A stretch of DNA of 64,000 bases from Methylobacterium sp. 77 (GCF_000372825.1 NZ_KB910516.1:1768011-1832010); one strand, 5' to 3'; positions 1-16,174 are shown, numbered from the stretch's first letter. Made by a program: numbers and translations. The notes: generated by a model not told the origin, from the sequence alone.

Positions 1-2334
<2,334 letters not shown>

Positions 2335-2405
2335 TTAGGCGCTGCGACCGGCCGGGTCGCCGCTGGCCTTCGTCCGTCGAGAGGCGCTTCCCCTCCCCGC
2401 TCGAA

Positions 2406-2431
2406 CCGCGCCGGCCAATGGGCCGGCGCGG
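2406..2431 (-). promoter_or_regulatory. Perfect hairpin in the rpoB-rpoC spacer
   Basis: An 11-bp perfect GC-only stem (CCGCGCCGGCC / GGCCGGCGCGG) closes a four-base AATG loop in the 176-bp spacer. There is no T-tract, so a strong intrinsic terminator is unlikely. An RNA-processing or stabilising structure between the two cistrons is the better guess. Confidence 0.5.
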
Positions 2432-2447
2432 GAGCGTGCCGCTATGT

Positions 2448-6572
<4,125 letters not shown>

Positions 6573-6728
6573 GGGTGACCTCGCTCCTACGTCCCGCGTA
6601 CCGGGTGCCCGGGGAAGGCTTTATGCCTCCCGCGACCAGGCGATGAACTTGTCCCGCCGGACCAAGCCCACCCGAAATGAATGCCGCCGGCCCGTTCCAG
6701 GACCGCTCGGTCGCTTGAAGCGACCTTA

Positions 6729-6753
6729 GCCCACGGGTCGGAGACCCGCGGGC
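6729..6753 (-). promoter_or_regulatory. Attenuator-like hairpin between rplL and rpoB
   Basis: In the 247-bp rplL-rpoB spacer, GCCC-A-CGGGTC pairs with GACCCG-C-GGGC around a GGA loop, with one opposed A/C mismatch. Many bacteria carry an attenuator or RNase III site here that lowers rpoBC relative to rplJL. The structure is seen; that role is inferred. Confidence 0.45.
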
Positions 6754-6819
6754 ATCGGTGCCGGCCGGCCCATGAAGGACCAGCCGGAAGTGACGGGCCG
6801 GATTCGGCCCATCGGCAGC

Positions 6820-7191
<372 letters not shown>

Positions 7192-7248
7192 GGTGTTGTT
7201 CCTTTAGAAATCGGTTTGAACGGATGGTTTGAGAAGAGCGAAGCAGCC

Positions 7249-7779
7249 TCAAGCCGCTTCGCTCTGAGCCTCGTCCTTGGTGGCATAGGCCCCGAACACG
7301 CGAGCCAGCTTGGCAGCCGGAGCGTTGACGACCTGGGCGATCTTGGTCGCGGGAGCCTGGATGAGGCCCACGATCTTGGCGCGCAGTTCGTCGAGGGACG
7401 GAAGCGACGCAAGCGCCTTCACACCGTCCGGGTTCAGGGCAGTCGTTCCCATGGCGCCGCCGAGAATAACGAGCTTGTCGTTTGTCTTGGCGAAGTCCAC
7501 CGCAACCTTCGCAGCCGCGACCGGATCGCTCGAATAGGCGAGCAGGGTCGGGCCCTTCAGGAGGGGCTTGATGGAGGCGACGTCCGTGCCATCGAGAGCG
7601 ATGTTGGCGATGCGGTTCTTGGTGACCTTCACGGTGGCACCGGCCAGCTTCATCTGCGCGCGCAGCTTCTGCATCTCGGCGACCGTGAGGCCTTTGTAGT
7701 GGGCCACGACGACGACGGACGTGTTCGCGAACACGCCGTTGAGCGTCGAGACGAGATCAGCTTTTGCTGTCCTGTCCAC
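7249..7779 (-). CDS. rplJ: 50S ribosomal protein L10
   Basis: L10 anchors L7/L12 dimers to the ribosome. The open frame extends to 7833, but the GTG at 7779 is preferred. It gives 176 residues beginning (M)[16 protein letters not shown], the usual N-terminus, and has a GGAGAG ribosome binding site about 8 bases upstream. Conserved stretches such as [16 protein letters not shown] and the C-terminal [14 protein letters not shown] support the identity. rplJ is not directly downstream of rplA here; 4.8 kb with other genes intervenes. Confidence 0.96.
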   Translation of the reverse strand: MDRTAKADLVSTLNGVFANTSVVVVAHYKGLTVAEMQKLRAQMKLAGATVKVTKNRIANIALDGTDVASIKPLLKGPTLLAYSSDPVAAAKVAVDFAKTNDKLVILGGAMGTTALNPDGVKALASLPSLDELRAKIVGLIQAPATKIAQVVNAPAAKLARVFGAYATKDEAQSEAA

Positions 7780-8346
7780 TGGGGCTCTCTCCGGTTGGCG
7801 GGGCCCTCTCAGGGGAGGGTCCGCCGGTTGCACATGCCGCCCGGAACGGAACTCGGCTCAATGAGAAGCCGGAACGTCCTGGACGACGCTTCACGGCCCT
7901 GTCCCCTGACATCCTCCGGAACGGTGGACGGCACGGGCGAGATGGTTCAAACCGATACCTCCCTGCCGCGCGAATCGCGTGGTCGAAAGGGTCTTGAATT
8001 CGGTCTTCCCCGTCTGTGCAGGCTGGGGAATTAAGCCGGTCACCCGGCGCCTGCAGTCTCGGACAGGACATGGCCGGACGAGGCTCAGAGGGGCTTTTCG
8101 CCTCTCGAAGCCTTCCGGCCATTATCGTCTGGTCGCCCAGACGAATTCGCATGTCGGATATCGACCGATCGGTCGAATCCTTTCAAAGTGTGAAAAACGT
8201 TGAGCGGGGTCTATAGGCCCTAGCAAACGTCCTGCCAAGTGCCTCCGGCGGATAATTCGGTCGCAGGCAGTCGATTTGGGTTGACGTGATTTCCTGTGGT
8301 TCCGGAGGTCGGGCCGCCGGGAACCATACGGCTCGGAGAACGCCGA
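7780..8346 (-). promoter_or_regulatory. Upstream region of rplJL-rpoBC (promoter and probable L10 leader)
   Basis: This 567-bp stretch holds no convincing gene. Because rplJ is separated from rplKA, it must contain a promoter for rplJL-rpoBC. The 8130-8220 part is relatively AT-rich. Just upstream of the rplJ start, GGACCCTCCC and GAGAGGGCCC (7800-7822) can pair. That suits an autoregulatory L10 leader, but I could not fold it rigorously. Confidence 0.4.
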
Positions 8347-9975
8347 TCAGGTCGGCAGGAATTTGCGTGCTGCCTGCCACCAAGGCGTACGGGCATTCTC
8401 GCGCTTCTGGTCGGCCTTGGCCGCGTAGAACGAGGCGTTGTGTTCTCCGCGCAGTGCTTCCCGGGTGAAGCGGATCAGGTGATGGGCGACGAAGCCCATG
8501 TTGAACACCGCCTCGATCTGTCCACGCTTCAGGGCATGGCCCGCGGCACGCCAGAACACGCCGCGGTAATCCGACATGATTCCGACGCGTACGGCGATGT
8601 TGAAGCCGAGCACGAGGCCGCGGCGAAGGTTCGTCCGGGTGAGCTTGCCCTTCAGCGGCGTCTTGATCCGGTGCGGGTAGGTCCGCTCGACCTGATACTT
8701 GAAGCGCGCGAACAAATTCTCCGGCTCGTAGGCATGCGCGATGGCCCGGCGCCAGCTCGCCACGACATCGTCGTGCGGGCGCTTGAACAGGACGTTGGAC
8801 TCGAGGGACGCATCGTGGAGGAGCCGTCCCTCGCGGGTCAGGCGGTCCCAGAGTGGGGTTTTGGGAAGGGCCTGGAGCAGGTTCATGGTCAGCACCGGCA
8901 CGGCCGACTTGTCGACGAAATCGATCAGTTTCTGTTCTGATCCATCTGTCTCGGTGTCGAGGCCGAGGATGATGCCCGACGTCACTTCGAGGCCGAAGCT
9001 ATTGAGAGTCTCGATGGCCTCGTACATCGGCACTGCGGCGTTGTGCTTCTTGTCGATGCCGGCGAGCGCCTCTTCTTCAGGCGTCTCGATGCCGACGAAG
9101 ACGGTCATGAAGTTCGCCTGGCGCATCAGCTCGAGGATGTCGGGCTGCTTGGCCATGTTCAATGTCGCCTCGCAGGCGAACTGAAGCGGGTAGTGATTCT
9201 TCTTCTGCCACTCCACCAGGTGGGGCAGCATGTCCTTCGTGGCCTTGCGATTGCCGATGAAGTTGTCGTCGACGAAGTAGACGACGGCCGGATGGCCCGG
9301 CTGAGAGATGATGGCATCGAGCTCGCCGAGCATCTGCTCGGGCGACTTCAGTCGCGGCTGACGGCCATAGAGCTGCGGGATGTCGCAGAATTCGCAGCGG
9401 TAGGGGCAGCCGGAGGAGAATTGCAGCGAGCCGATGAGATAGCGCTTGAGAGGCGCCGCCTCATAGGCGGGCGCCGGAAAGTCCGAGAGCGGCAGGCGCT
9501 CCTTCGTCTCGAGCCGCACCTGGGTTGCCGGGATCGACACGTCGCGATCGAGGATCGACACGAGTTCGTCGGTGGCGTCACCGATCTCGCCGATATGGAG
9601 GTAATCGAATTCGGGGTATTGCTCGGGCGATCCGGATACCGACGGCCCGCCGAGGGCCGTGACCTTACCGGCCGCGTGCGCCCGCGCATAAATGTCCCGA
9701 ATCTGCGGCGCCTGAATGTGCATGCCCGACACGAACACCGCATCGGCCCAGGCGAAATCCTCCGGCCCGGCCTGTTTGATGTTCTCGTCGACGAACCGGT
9801 ACTCCCATTCCTCCGGCATGTACGCCGCGATCAGCAGCAAGCCCTGTGGAGGCATGAAGGCCTTCACGCCGCCCATTAACGGGTAGGCGTGGGCGAATGT
9901 CCCGAAAGACGGAGTGTAGGCAGGAAAGACGCAGAGGATGCGTCGGCGGGATGAGACCGGGAGTGTGCATCGCAT
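8347..9975 (-). CDS. hpnP: B12-binding radical SAM protein, probable hopanoid C-2 methylase
   Basis: This 542-residue protein (start at 9975) has an N-terminal cobalamin-binding Rossmann-like domain (residues ~12-150, LGGPSVSGSPEQYPEFDYLH near 108-127). The radical SAM cluster motif follows: Cys190, Cys194 and Cys197 in SSGCPYRCEFCDIPQLYGR. The C-terminal ~130 residues look like the DUF4070 extension of hopanoid 2-methylases. That family methylates bacteriohopanepolyols at C-2 in the membrane and occurs in Methylobacterium. The open frame reaches 10164, but the N-terminal 63 codons are not family-like. Other DUF4070 radical SAM methylases exist, so the substrate is less certain than the fold. 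Confidence 0.68.
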   Translation of the reverse strand: MRCTLPVSSRRRILCVFPAYTPSFGTFAHAYPLMGGVKAFMPPQGLLLIAAYMPEEWEYRFVDENIKQAGPEDFAWADAVFVSGMHIQAPQIRDIYARAHAAGKVTALGGPSVSGSPEQYPEFDYLHIGEIGDATDELVSILDRDVSIPATQVRLETKERLPLSDFPAPAYEAAPLKRYLIGSLQFSSGCPYRCEFCDIPQLYGRQPRLKSPEQMLGELDAIISQPGHPAVVYFVDDNFIGNRKATKDMLPHLVEWQKKNHYPLQFACEATLNMAKQPDILELMRQANFMTVFVGIETPEEEALAGIDKKHNAAVPMYEAIETLNSFGLEVTSGIILGLDTETDGSEQKLIDFVDKSAVPVLTMNLLQALPKTPLWDRLTREGRLLHDASLESNVLFKRPHDDVVASWRRAIAHAYEPENLFARFKYQVERTYPHRIKTPLKGKLTRTNLRRGLVLGFNIAVRVGIMSDYRGVFWRAAGHALKRGQIEAVFNMGFVAHHLIRFTREALRGEHNASFYAAKADQKRENARTPWWQAARKFLPT

Positions 9976-10329
9976 GGTCGAGGTATCTAGCACAGCTCGC
10001 GCGAAATGTGCGCTCCCTTGCAATGGTTTTGGCGCGTCGTTTTTGCGCGTTTTGCCGGCTCTGCGCGAGGACCAGGGGTGATACCGCTCACGGACGATCT
10101 GCGCGCGAAGATAATCCCTGTTATTTGGGCCGATTGAAGAAGACAATCTTCTTCCGACGATCAAATATTTGAAAAACCGTTATATTGATTTCGAATAACA
10201 TTAGTAACACGATCGTTTCGTCAAGTATCGGAGCTTGGGTTGTAGTCGGCGATTTGGCCTCGATTGCGAGGCCGGCGGTCGTACGCCCACATCCGCAATG
10301 CGACAATTCTTCTTCGCCGGAGCGCGCCC
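9976..10329. promoter_or_regulatory. Divergent promoter region, hpnP-like gene / sulfurtransferase
   Basis: This is 354 bp between oppositely oriented starts. Bases 10120-10215 are markedly AT-rich for this genome (runs such as TTGAAAAACC and TATATTGATTTCG), so both promoters probably lie here. No operator dyad stands out. Confidence 0.45.
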
Positions 10330-11286
10330 GTGTCCCTCAAAACCCTTCTTGCCGTCCGCATCGCTCTGGCCGCCCTGGCTTTGCCGACAATCGGGCATGT
10401 CGCGGTTCGCGCCGCCGAACAGAATCGGGTTCAGACGAGCCCGCTCGTCTCCACCGAATGGCTCGAGGCGAACCTCGGTTCGCCGAAACTGCGGATCGTC
10501 GAGGTCAGTGTCGAGCCCGGCATCTATGAGCGGGGCCATGTGCCCGGCGCGCAGAACGTCGTCTGGCATACCGATCTGGTGGAGACCGTGAGCCGCGACA
10601 TCGCGGGACCCGAGAAGTTCGCCGCCCTGGTCCAGCGCCTCGGCATCGATCGCGACACCACCGTGATCCTCTACGGCGACAACAACAATTGGTTCGCCGC
10701 CTGGGGCGCCTGGGTCTTTGCCCAGTATGGTCTGGTCGACAATGTGAAGCTGCTCGACGGCGGGCGCAAGAAGTGGGAGGCCGAGAAGCGCCAGTTGGAG
10801 AACCGCAATCCGGATGTCGCGGCCTCGCGGTTCCCTGTCACGCCCGTTTCGTCCGCGCAGCGGGCGCGCCTCGCGGACGTTCTCGCGGTGGCACGCAAGG
10901 AGCGGGACGAGACGATCCTCGACATCCGCTCGCCGGACGAATTCTCGGGCAAGCTCATCGCTCCGGCAGGGGTGCAGGAACTCGCAATTCGGGCCGGCCA
11001 TATCCCCGGTTCGGTGAATGTGCCCTGGGCGAAGGCCGTGAATCCCGACGGTACCCTGAAATCCGTGCCAGAACTGAAGAAGCTCTATGCGGATGTCGGA
11101 ATCGATGGCTCGAAGCCGGTCATCACCTCCTGCCGCATCGGCGAGCGCTCCAGCCATTCCTGGTTCGTGCTCAGCCGCGTTCTGGGCTACCCGGTGCGCA
11201 ACTATGATGGCTCGTGGACGGAATACGGCAACGCCGTGGGTGTGCCGGTGGTCAACCTCGCTGGAACGGTCTGGTCCGGCAAGTGA
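10330..11286 (+). CDS. Exported thiosulfate sulfurtransferase (two-domain rhodanese)
   Basis: The GTG at 10330, preceded by GGAG at 7 bases, gives 318 residues beginning with a Sec signal peptide (MSLKTLLAVRIALAALALPT, cleavage near VRA-AE). Two rhodanese domains follow. The C-terminal one has catalytic Cys268 in TSCRIGERSSHSWFVLSRV; the N-terminal one has no Cys at its loop (ILYGDNNNWFA), as usual for the inactive half. It would move sulfane sulfur in the periplasm. Its stop overlaps the start of the YeeE/YedE gene, so the two are translationally coupled and probably share a thiosulfate-handling role. An ATG at 10264 in the same frame is less likely. Confidence 0.85.
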   Translation: MSLKTLLAVRIALAALALPTIGHVAVRAAEQNRVQTSPLVSTEWLEANLGSPKLRIVEVSVEPGIYERGHVPGAQNVVWHTDLVETVSRDIAGPEKFAALVQRLGIDRDTTVILYGDNNNWFAAWGAWVFAQYGLVDNVKLLDGGRKKWEAEKRQLENRNPDVAASRFPVTPVSSAQRARLADVLAVARKERDETILDIRSPDEFSGKLIAPAGVQELAIRAGHIPGSVNVPWAKAVNPDGTLKSVPELKKLYADVGIDGSKPVITSCRIGERSSHSWFVLSRVLGYPVRNYDGSWTEYGNAVGVPVVNLAGTVWSGK

Positions 11287-12506
11287 CACTTCATTCGACC
11301 GTCGAACATGAAGCGCTCGGCCAAGTGGCCGGGCGCTTCTCCATATTGGCGCGCGCCACTCTGGCAGGTCTGATCGGTGTCGGCCTCTTGCTCGGGGCCT
11401 TGCGGCTTTCCGGCGAGCCGGGCGGTAGCCGGCTTGCCTTGTCCCTGACGTTCGGGGCGCTTTTCGGCTTCGTGCTGCAACGCTCCCGCTTCTGCTTCTT
11501 CTGCCTGTGGCGCGATCTGATCGACCGACGCGACCCGCGCGGCGCGCTCGGCATCCTGACCGCTTTGGCCGCGGGCGCGGTCGGCTACAGTGTCGTGCTC
11601 GGGGCATGGCTGCCGGATCCAAGCGGAGTGCGGCTACCACCGGACGCACATATCGGTCCGGTCGGTCCGGTCCTCGTGCTCGCGGGGTTCGCCTTCGGCG
11701 CAGGCATGGCGATCTCGGGTTCCTGCATCGGCGCCCATCTTTATCGGCTCGGCGAAGGCTCGCCCACGGCGCCCTTCGCTCTGGTCGGCACCGCTCTGGG
11801 CTTCGTCTTCGGCTTCCTGACCTGGAACACCCTCTTTCTTGCCAGCGTCTCGGACGCTCCGGTGATCTGGCTGCCGCGCCATCTCGGCTATGCCGGAAGT
11901 CTTCTCCTCACCCTTGCCGTTCTGGCCTCGCTGGCGCTGCCTCTGCTGAGATGGCTGACGCCCGCCGGGGAAACCTCGGCGCGGCGCATTGATCCGCTTC
12001 GGGCGGTGTTCGTGGACCGCTGGCCGACCTGGCTCGGCGGCCTCGCCGTCGGCGCCCTCGGAACGCTGGCCTATCTCAGAGTGGGCCCGCTCGGCGTGAC
12101 CGCTGAGATCGGCGGCCGAGCGCGGCAGGCTGCCGCCGGCCTCGATCTCCTGCCTGCGCGTCTCGAGGGCCTGGATGGGTTTCGCGGCTGCGCCACCGCC
12201 ATCCGCGATGCGGTGCTGACGCCGAATGGCCTGTTCATCGCCGGGCTCGTTACGGCGTCCTTCGCCGCTGCTTTGGCTGCGGGACAATTCCACCCTGCCC
12301 TGCCGAAGCGCGCCCAGGCCGTGCGGGGCCTCGTCGGCGGCCTCCTTCTCGGCTGGGGCGCCATGACCGGCCTCGGTTGCAGCGTGGGGACGTTGCTCTC
12401 GGGAATCATGGCCGGGGCCGCATCGGGATGGCTCTTCGGCGCGGCGATGTTCGCGGGACTCACCGCGACGTTGATCGCGGGCCGACGCCTGAAGCTCCTT
12501 CCGTAG
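11283..12506 (+). CDS. YeeE/YedE-family sulfur-compound transporter
   Basis: This 407-residue polytopic inner-membrane protein has about ten hydrophobic segments. The GTG start at 11283 overlaps the upstream TGA (GTGA). Two internally similar halves each contain a Cys-bearing membrane motif: AFGAGMAISGSCIGAHLYRL in the first half and WGAMTGLGCSVGTLLSG in the second. These match the conserved Cys motifs of YeeE/YedE (DUF395) proteins, whose best-studied member imports thiosulfate. A further RFCFFCLW motif lies near residue 70. The coupled rhodanese supports thiosulfate or sulfane-sulfur uptake. Confidence 0.85.
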   Translation: MTLHSTVEHEALGQVAGRFSILARATLAGLIGVGLLLGALRLSGEPGGSRLALSLTFGALFGFVLQRSRFCFFCLWRDLIDRRDPRGALGILTALAAGAVGYSVVLGAWLPDPSGVRLPPDAHIGPVGPVLVLAGFAFGAGMAISGSCIGAHLYRLGEGSPTAPFALVGTALGFVFGFLTWNTLFLASVSDAPVIWLPRHLGYAGSLLLTLAVLASLALPLLRWLTPAGETSARRIDPLRAVFVDRWPTWLGGLAVGALGTLAYLRVGPLGVTAEIGGRARQAAAGLDLLPARLEGLDGFRGCATAIRDAVLTPNGLFIAGLVTASFAAALAAGQFHPALPKRAQAVRGLVGGLLLGWGAMTGLGCSVGTLLSGIMAGAASGWLFGAAMFAGLTATLIAGRRLKLLP

Positions 12507-12514
12507 ACAAACGA

Positions 12515-12543
12515 AAACGCCCGGCCACGAGGGCCGGGCGTTT
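12515..12543. terminator. Bidirectional terminator between the YeeE gene and rplA
   Basis: A perfect 12-bp stem (AAACGCCCGGCC / GGCCGGGCGTTT) with a five-base loop lies between convergent stops at 12506 and 12570. A/T ends on both sides let it serve both strands. Confidence 0.85.
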
Positions 12544-12569
12544 CCAGATCGATCAGTGAAAGGCGTCGA

Positions 12570-13268
12570 TCAGGCGGTCAGCACGCTGGCCGGCTCGACC
12601 TTCACACCCGGACCCATCGACGATGTCACGGCGATGCGCTGGATGTAGGTGCCCTTCGCGCCTGCGGGCTTGGCCTTGGCCACCGCATCGGCGAACGCCT
12701 TGATGTTCTCGACGAGCTTGGTCTCGTCGAAGGAGACCTTGCCGATGCCGGCATGGACGATCCCAGCCTTCTCGACGCGGAACTCCACCGAGCCGCCCTT
12801 CGCGCCGGCGACCGCGGACTTCACGTCCATGGTGACGGTGCCGACCTTCGGGTTCGGCATCAGGCCGCGCGGGCCGAGCACCTTGCCGAGACGGCCGACG
12901 AGAGGCATCAGGTCCGGGGTCGCGATGCAGCGATCGAACTCGATCTTGCCGCTCTGCACGATCTCGAGCAGGTCCTCTGCGCCGACGATGTCGGCACCAG
13001 CAGCCTTGGCTTCGTCGGCCTTGGCGCCACGAGCGAACACCGCCACGCGGACGGTACGGCCGGAGCCGTTGGGGAGGTTGCAGACGCCGCGGACCATCTG
13101 GTCGGCGTGGCGCGGGTCGACGCCGAGATTCATCGAGATCTCTACGGTCTCGTCGAACTTGGCGCTGGCCTTCTGCTTCACCAGGGCGATCGCTTCGGCG
13201 ATCGGGTAGAGCTTGAGCGCGTCGATGCCCTCGCGGGCGGCGCGGATGCGCTTGCCTTCATGTGCCAT
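12570..13268 (-). CDS. rplA: 50S ribosomal protein L1
   Basis: This 232-residue L1 stalk protein starts [20 protein letters not shown]. It contains the family signature around [19 protein letters not shown] and the [16 protein letters not shown] segment. It lies 12 bp downstream of rplK, as usual. The terminator at 12515-12543 appears to end the secE-nusG-rplKA unit here instead of reading on to rplJ. Confidence 0.98.
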   Translation of the reverse strand: MAHEGKRIRAAREGIDALKLYPIAEAIALVKQKASAKFDETVEISMNLGVDPRHADQMVRGVCNLPNGSGRTVRVAVFARGAKADEAKAAGADIVGAEDLLEIVQSGKIEFDRCIATPDLMPLVGRLGKVLGPRGLMPNPKVGTVTMDVKSAVAGAKGGSVEFRVEKAGIVHAGIGKVSFDETKLVENIKAFADAVAKAKPAGAKGTYIQRIAVTSSMGPGVKVEPASVLTA

Positions 13269-13280
13269 TGTGCCCTCCCC

Positions 13281-13730
13281 TTAAGCGACGACGTCGAGGC
13301 CCATGGCCCGCGCGGAGCCACGGATCATGGCGACGGCGGCGTCAACCGAGTCGCAGTTCAGGTCGGGCATCTTCTTCTCGGCGATCTCGCGAAGCTGAGC
13401 CTCGGTGACCTTGCCAACGGTCGGACCCTTGCCCGGGGTCTTGGAGCCGGAAGCCGGCTTCTTGCCGATCTTCAGGCCGGCGGCTTTCTTCAGGAAGAAG
13501 GTGACCGGCGGCTGCTTCATCTCGAAGGTGAAGGAGCGGTCCTGGTACGCCGTGATGACGACCGGAATCGGGGTGCCCTTCTCGATCTGAGAGGTCTTCG
13601 CGTTGAAGGCCTTGCAGAATTCCATGATGTTGAGGCCGCGCTGACCGAGCGCGGGGCCGATGGGCGGCGACGGGTTCGCGGCGCCGGCCGGAACCTGAAG
13701 CTTCACGTAGCCCGTGATCTTCTTTGCCAT
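13281..13730 (-). CDS. rplK: 50S ribosomal protein L11
   Basis: This 149-residue L11 starts [20 protein letters not shown]. It has the [20 protein letters not shown] region that contacts the factor-binding centre of 23S rRNA. The frame is open upstream to 13829, but MAKK is the standard start. A 218-bp gap separates it from nusG. Confidence 0.98.
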   Translation of the reverse strand: MAKKITGYVKLQVPAGAANPSPPIGPALGQRGLNIMEFCKAFNAKTSQIEKGTPIPVVITAYQDRSFTFEMKQPPVTFFLKKAAGLKIGKKPASGSKTPGKGPTVGKVTEAQLREIAEKKMPDLNCDSVDAAVAMIRGSARAMGLDVVA

Positions 13731-13948
13731 AGGGACTGCTCCCAAATGTAGCCCGGCGCCCGGCTGCCTGGAGCGCGGACGGTGCGAGCGGTTGCAGGTC
13801 GCGGTGCGGTCCGTGGGTCCCGGCGGCAAACCGGGCGGACCTCCCGCGTGTGACGCCGCTCCGGGGAACGGCGGTTTCGCGCCCGGCTTCGAGCCGAACG
13901 GAACGGGCGATCAAACAATCAAACTTGATTGATCAAAGGGGATAAAAT

Positions 13949-14482
13949 TCAGGCCTTCTCGACCTGGGCGTATTCGAGTTCCACCGGGGTGGCGCGACCG
14001 AAGATCGACACCGCCACCTTGAGGCGCGAACGGCTCTCGTCGATTTCCTCGACGGTACCGTTGAAGGACGCGAAGGGGCCATCGGCGACACGAACGGTCT
14101 CGCCGATCTCGAACGAGATCGAGGGCTTCGGACGGTCGACACCTTCAGCCACCTGGCCCTTGATGCGCTCGGCCTCGGAATCGGGGATCGGCACGGGCTT
14201 CGACTTGTCGGCGCCGAGAAAGCCGGTGACCTTCGGGGTGTTCTTGATGAGGTGATAGACCTCGTCGGTCAGGTCGCACTTCACCAGCACGTAGCCGGGG
14301 AAGAACTTGCGCTCGGCATCGACCTTGCGGCCGCGACGGACCTCGACGACCTTCTCGGTCGGAACCATGACCTCGTCGAACAGCTCCATTAGCCCGCGCT
14401 GCGCCGCCTGATCCTTGATGGACTGAGCGACCTTGTTCTCGAAATTCGAGTAAGCGTGGACGATATACCAGCGTTTAGGCAC
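13949..14482 (-). CDS. nusG: Transcription termination/antitermination protein NusG
   Basis: NusG binds RNA polymerase, Rho and S10. The protein reads (M)PKRWYIVHAYSNFENKVAQ at the N-terminus (NGN domain). The C-terminal KOW motif (GETVRVADGPFASFNGTVEE) starts near residue 125. The GTG at 14482 gives 177 residues. Upstream GTG (14491) and TTG (14494) are also in frame, and the SD-like bases (AGGA, GGTGAG) do not separate them cleanly. It follows secE by 67 bp. Confidence 0.96.
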   Translation of the reverse strand: MPKRWYIVHAYSNFENKVAQSIKDQAAQRGLMELFDEVMVPTEKVVEVRRGRKVDAERKFFPGYVLVKCDLTDEVYHLIKNTPKVTGFLGADKSKPVPIPDSEAERIKGQVAEGVDRPKPSISFEIGETVRVADGPFASFNGTVEEIDESRSRLKVAVSIFGRATPVELEYAQVEKA

Positions 14483-14549
14483 GGTTCTCACCAAATCCTG
14501 ACGTCGGCCTGCCCGGTCGCGACGACGCGCCCAGGAAGACTCAGTTGTT

Positions 14550-14852
14550 CTAGGCGCCGACCCCGAGGATCAGGGTCACGAGATAACGCAGGGCTTGGTC
14601 GACGAGGGTGAAGAACACGCTCGCGGCAACGACCATGATGAACACCATGATCGTCGTTACGGTCGTCTCCTTGCGGGTCGGCCACGTGACCTTGCGGCCT
14701 TCGTCGCGCACCTGGGCGAGGAATTCGAACGGACCGACGCGCTTAGGCGCGGGCCGCGCAGGCGGAGTCGCCCGGGGCGGCGTCGGCGTGACGGAGCCGC
14801 GCTGCGGAGTGCGCGCCGGGTCCGCCTTCTTCGTTGCTTCGTTCGATGCCAT
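14550..14852 (-). CDS. secE: Preprotein translocase subunit SecE
   Basis: This is a 100-residue SecE. A low-complexity Pro/Arg-rich N-terminal extension (residues ~10-42) precedes the conserved amphipathic stretch FLAQVRDEGRKVTWPTRKET. One transmembrane helix follows (IMVFIMVVAASVFFTLVDQA). The start at 14852 (MASNEATKK) is preferred over an in-frame ATG at 14939. It lies between tRNA-Trp and nusG, its classic position. Confidence 0.95.
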   Translation of the reverse strand: MASNEATKKADPARTPQRGSVTPTPPRATPPARPAPKRVGPFEFLAQVRDEGRKVTWPTRKETTVTTIMVFIMVVAASVFFTLVDQALRYLVTLILGVGA

Positions 14853-15077
14853 TGATGCCAACAACAGGGAAAAACGGTCCAGACCAGAAAGCGGACCGGT
14901 GCGAAGGTTCTGGTCGAACCCCGCACCGAACACAGTCACCGATCTCGGATTGCGAACGCTCTAGCGCAAGTCCCGGGTCTTGTCGACCATCGCAGACCCA
15001 TCGACAGAAAGCGGGACGCGCGCTCCGTGCCGATGTTCTCGAGAGAAGACCGATCCGGCATTGCGCAGGAAAGACAC

Positions 15078-15154
15078 TGGCAGGAGTGGAGGGACTCGAA
15101 CCCGCAACCTCCGGTTTTGGAGACCGGCGCTCTGACCAGTTGAGCTACACTCCT
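15078..15154 (-). tRNA. tRNA-Trp (CCA anticodon)
   Basis: Read on the minus strand, the acceptor arm AGGAGTG pairs with CACTCCT. The anticodon arm CCGGT-CTCCAAA-ACCGG carries anticodon CCA (15118-15120), and the T arm has GGGTTCGAACCC-type bases. The 3' CCA is encoded (TGG at 15078-15080 on the plus strand). tRNA-Trp next to secE is a common bacterial arrangement. Confidence 0.97.
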
Positions 15155-15229
15155 ACGCGGGACGCTCCATGCCCCATCGCTGCGCCGTGCGCAAGGGATT
15201 CCGGGTGTGGACCGCGAAAATCGGTGTTC

Positions 15230-16174
15230 CTACCGGCCGTGCTCTGCGAGCTCGACGCTGTTCAATGGACGAATGCCGGCCTTCGAGTAGGAGAAGAGTT
15301 CGTCGCTGCGGGAGTACGGACCCTTGCGCATGTACTTCGTCACGATGCCCGCGAGCCGGTCTTTCCCCTCGCTGTTGGACGACCACGCGATGAGGACGTC
15401 CCGTGTGGGGACCGCGGCGACGATACTTTCCGTTCCGAGCCCCTCCTGGATCTGGTCCATCACCATGGGCAGAAGCAAGCTCGCTGCAGCGTAGCCATTT
15501 TCCACGGCGAGGGTCGCGAAGTGACCCGATCTCCCGGTGGGCGAGATGCGGACTTGAATGCCACCAGATGCGAGTTCGAGGTTGCGCCTTGCGATCCCCT
15601 CGACCGTTGCCTGGTCGACGCCCCATCGTTCGAAGATCGAATGGGTCAGCAACTGATAGCGCTTGTCCTCATCCAGTGCGTAGGCGACGAGGAGTCGGTT
15701 CGAGAAGCGGCGACAGGTCAGGCTCGGCACCTGCTCGCGGTATTCAATGGGAACAAGCTGGATGCGTAGGCGGGCTGACGCTTCGGCGAATGTCTCGGCT
15801 GGCGCGGGTGTCGCCGGGCGAGGCTTTGCCGTGGCCAGTGGATGAAGGTAGTCGACAATGACGGCGCGGCGCTCTTGGCCCGTCAGGTCGGCGGTTTTCT
15901 GACGGATGTTTCCGAGAAAAGTTGTGAAGCGACCGATGACGATCTGTTCAGGATCGTCGTCGTCCAGGGTGACGGTCGCAGCAGGAAAATCCAGGCGCAG
16001 AATGGAGAGGACTTCCTCCCGAAACGCCAAGAGATCCGCACGCTGCTGAGACGGAAAGTTATCGTAGGGGAGGCTTTTGGCCGGCGCGGATGCGACCAGT
16101 GCCGACAGAGTTCCCGTCAGGACGAAGCGTCGGGTCAGATTATCGCCGAACTGTGCGGCCGGTTTCCAACCCAT
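15230..16174 (-). CDS. Tat-exported DUF1444-like protein of unknown function
   Basis: The start at 16174 has a good AGGTGG site and gives 314 residues. Two upstream ATGs (16192 and 16234) lack one. The N-terminus has a twin-arginine signal (LTRRFVLTGTLSALVASAPA). The body (residues ~120-290) has features I associate with DUF1444: an ALDEDKRYQLLTHSIFERWG stretch, VAAVPTRDVLIAWSSNS and a short C-terminal tail. Its catalytic role, if any, is unknown. It sits between the tuf terminator and tRNA-Trp, an unusual insertion in this locus. Confidence 0.7.
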   Translation of the reverse strand: MGWKPAAQFGDNLTRRFVLTGTLSALVASAPAKSLPYDNFPSQQRADLLAFREEVLSILRLDFPAATVTLDDDDPEQIVIGRFTTFLGNIRQKTADLTGQERRAVIVDYLHPLATAKPRPATPAPAETFAEASARLRIQLVPIEYREQVPSLTCRRFSNRLLVAYALDEDKRYQLLTHSIFERWGVDQATVEGIARRNLELASGGIQVRISPTGRSGHFATLAVENGYAAASLLLPMVMDQIQEGLGTESIVAAVPTRDVLIAWSSNSEGKDRLAGIVTKYMRKGPYSRSDELFSYSKAGIRPLNSVELAEHGR

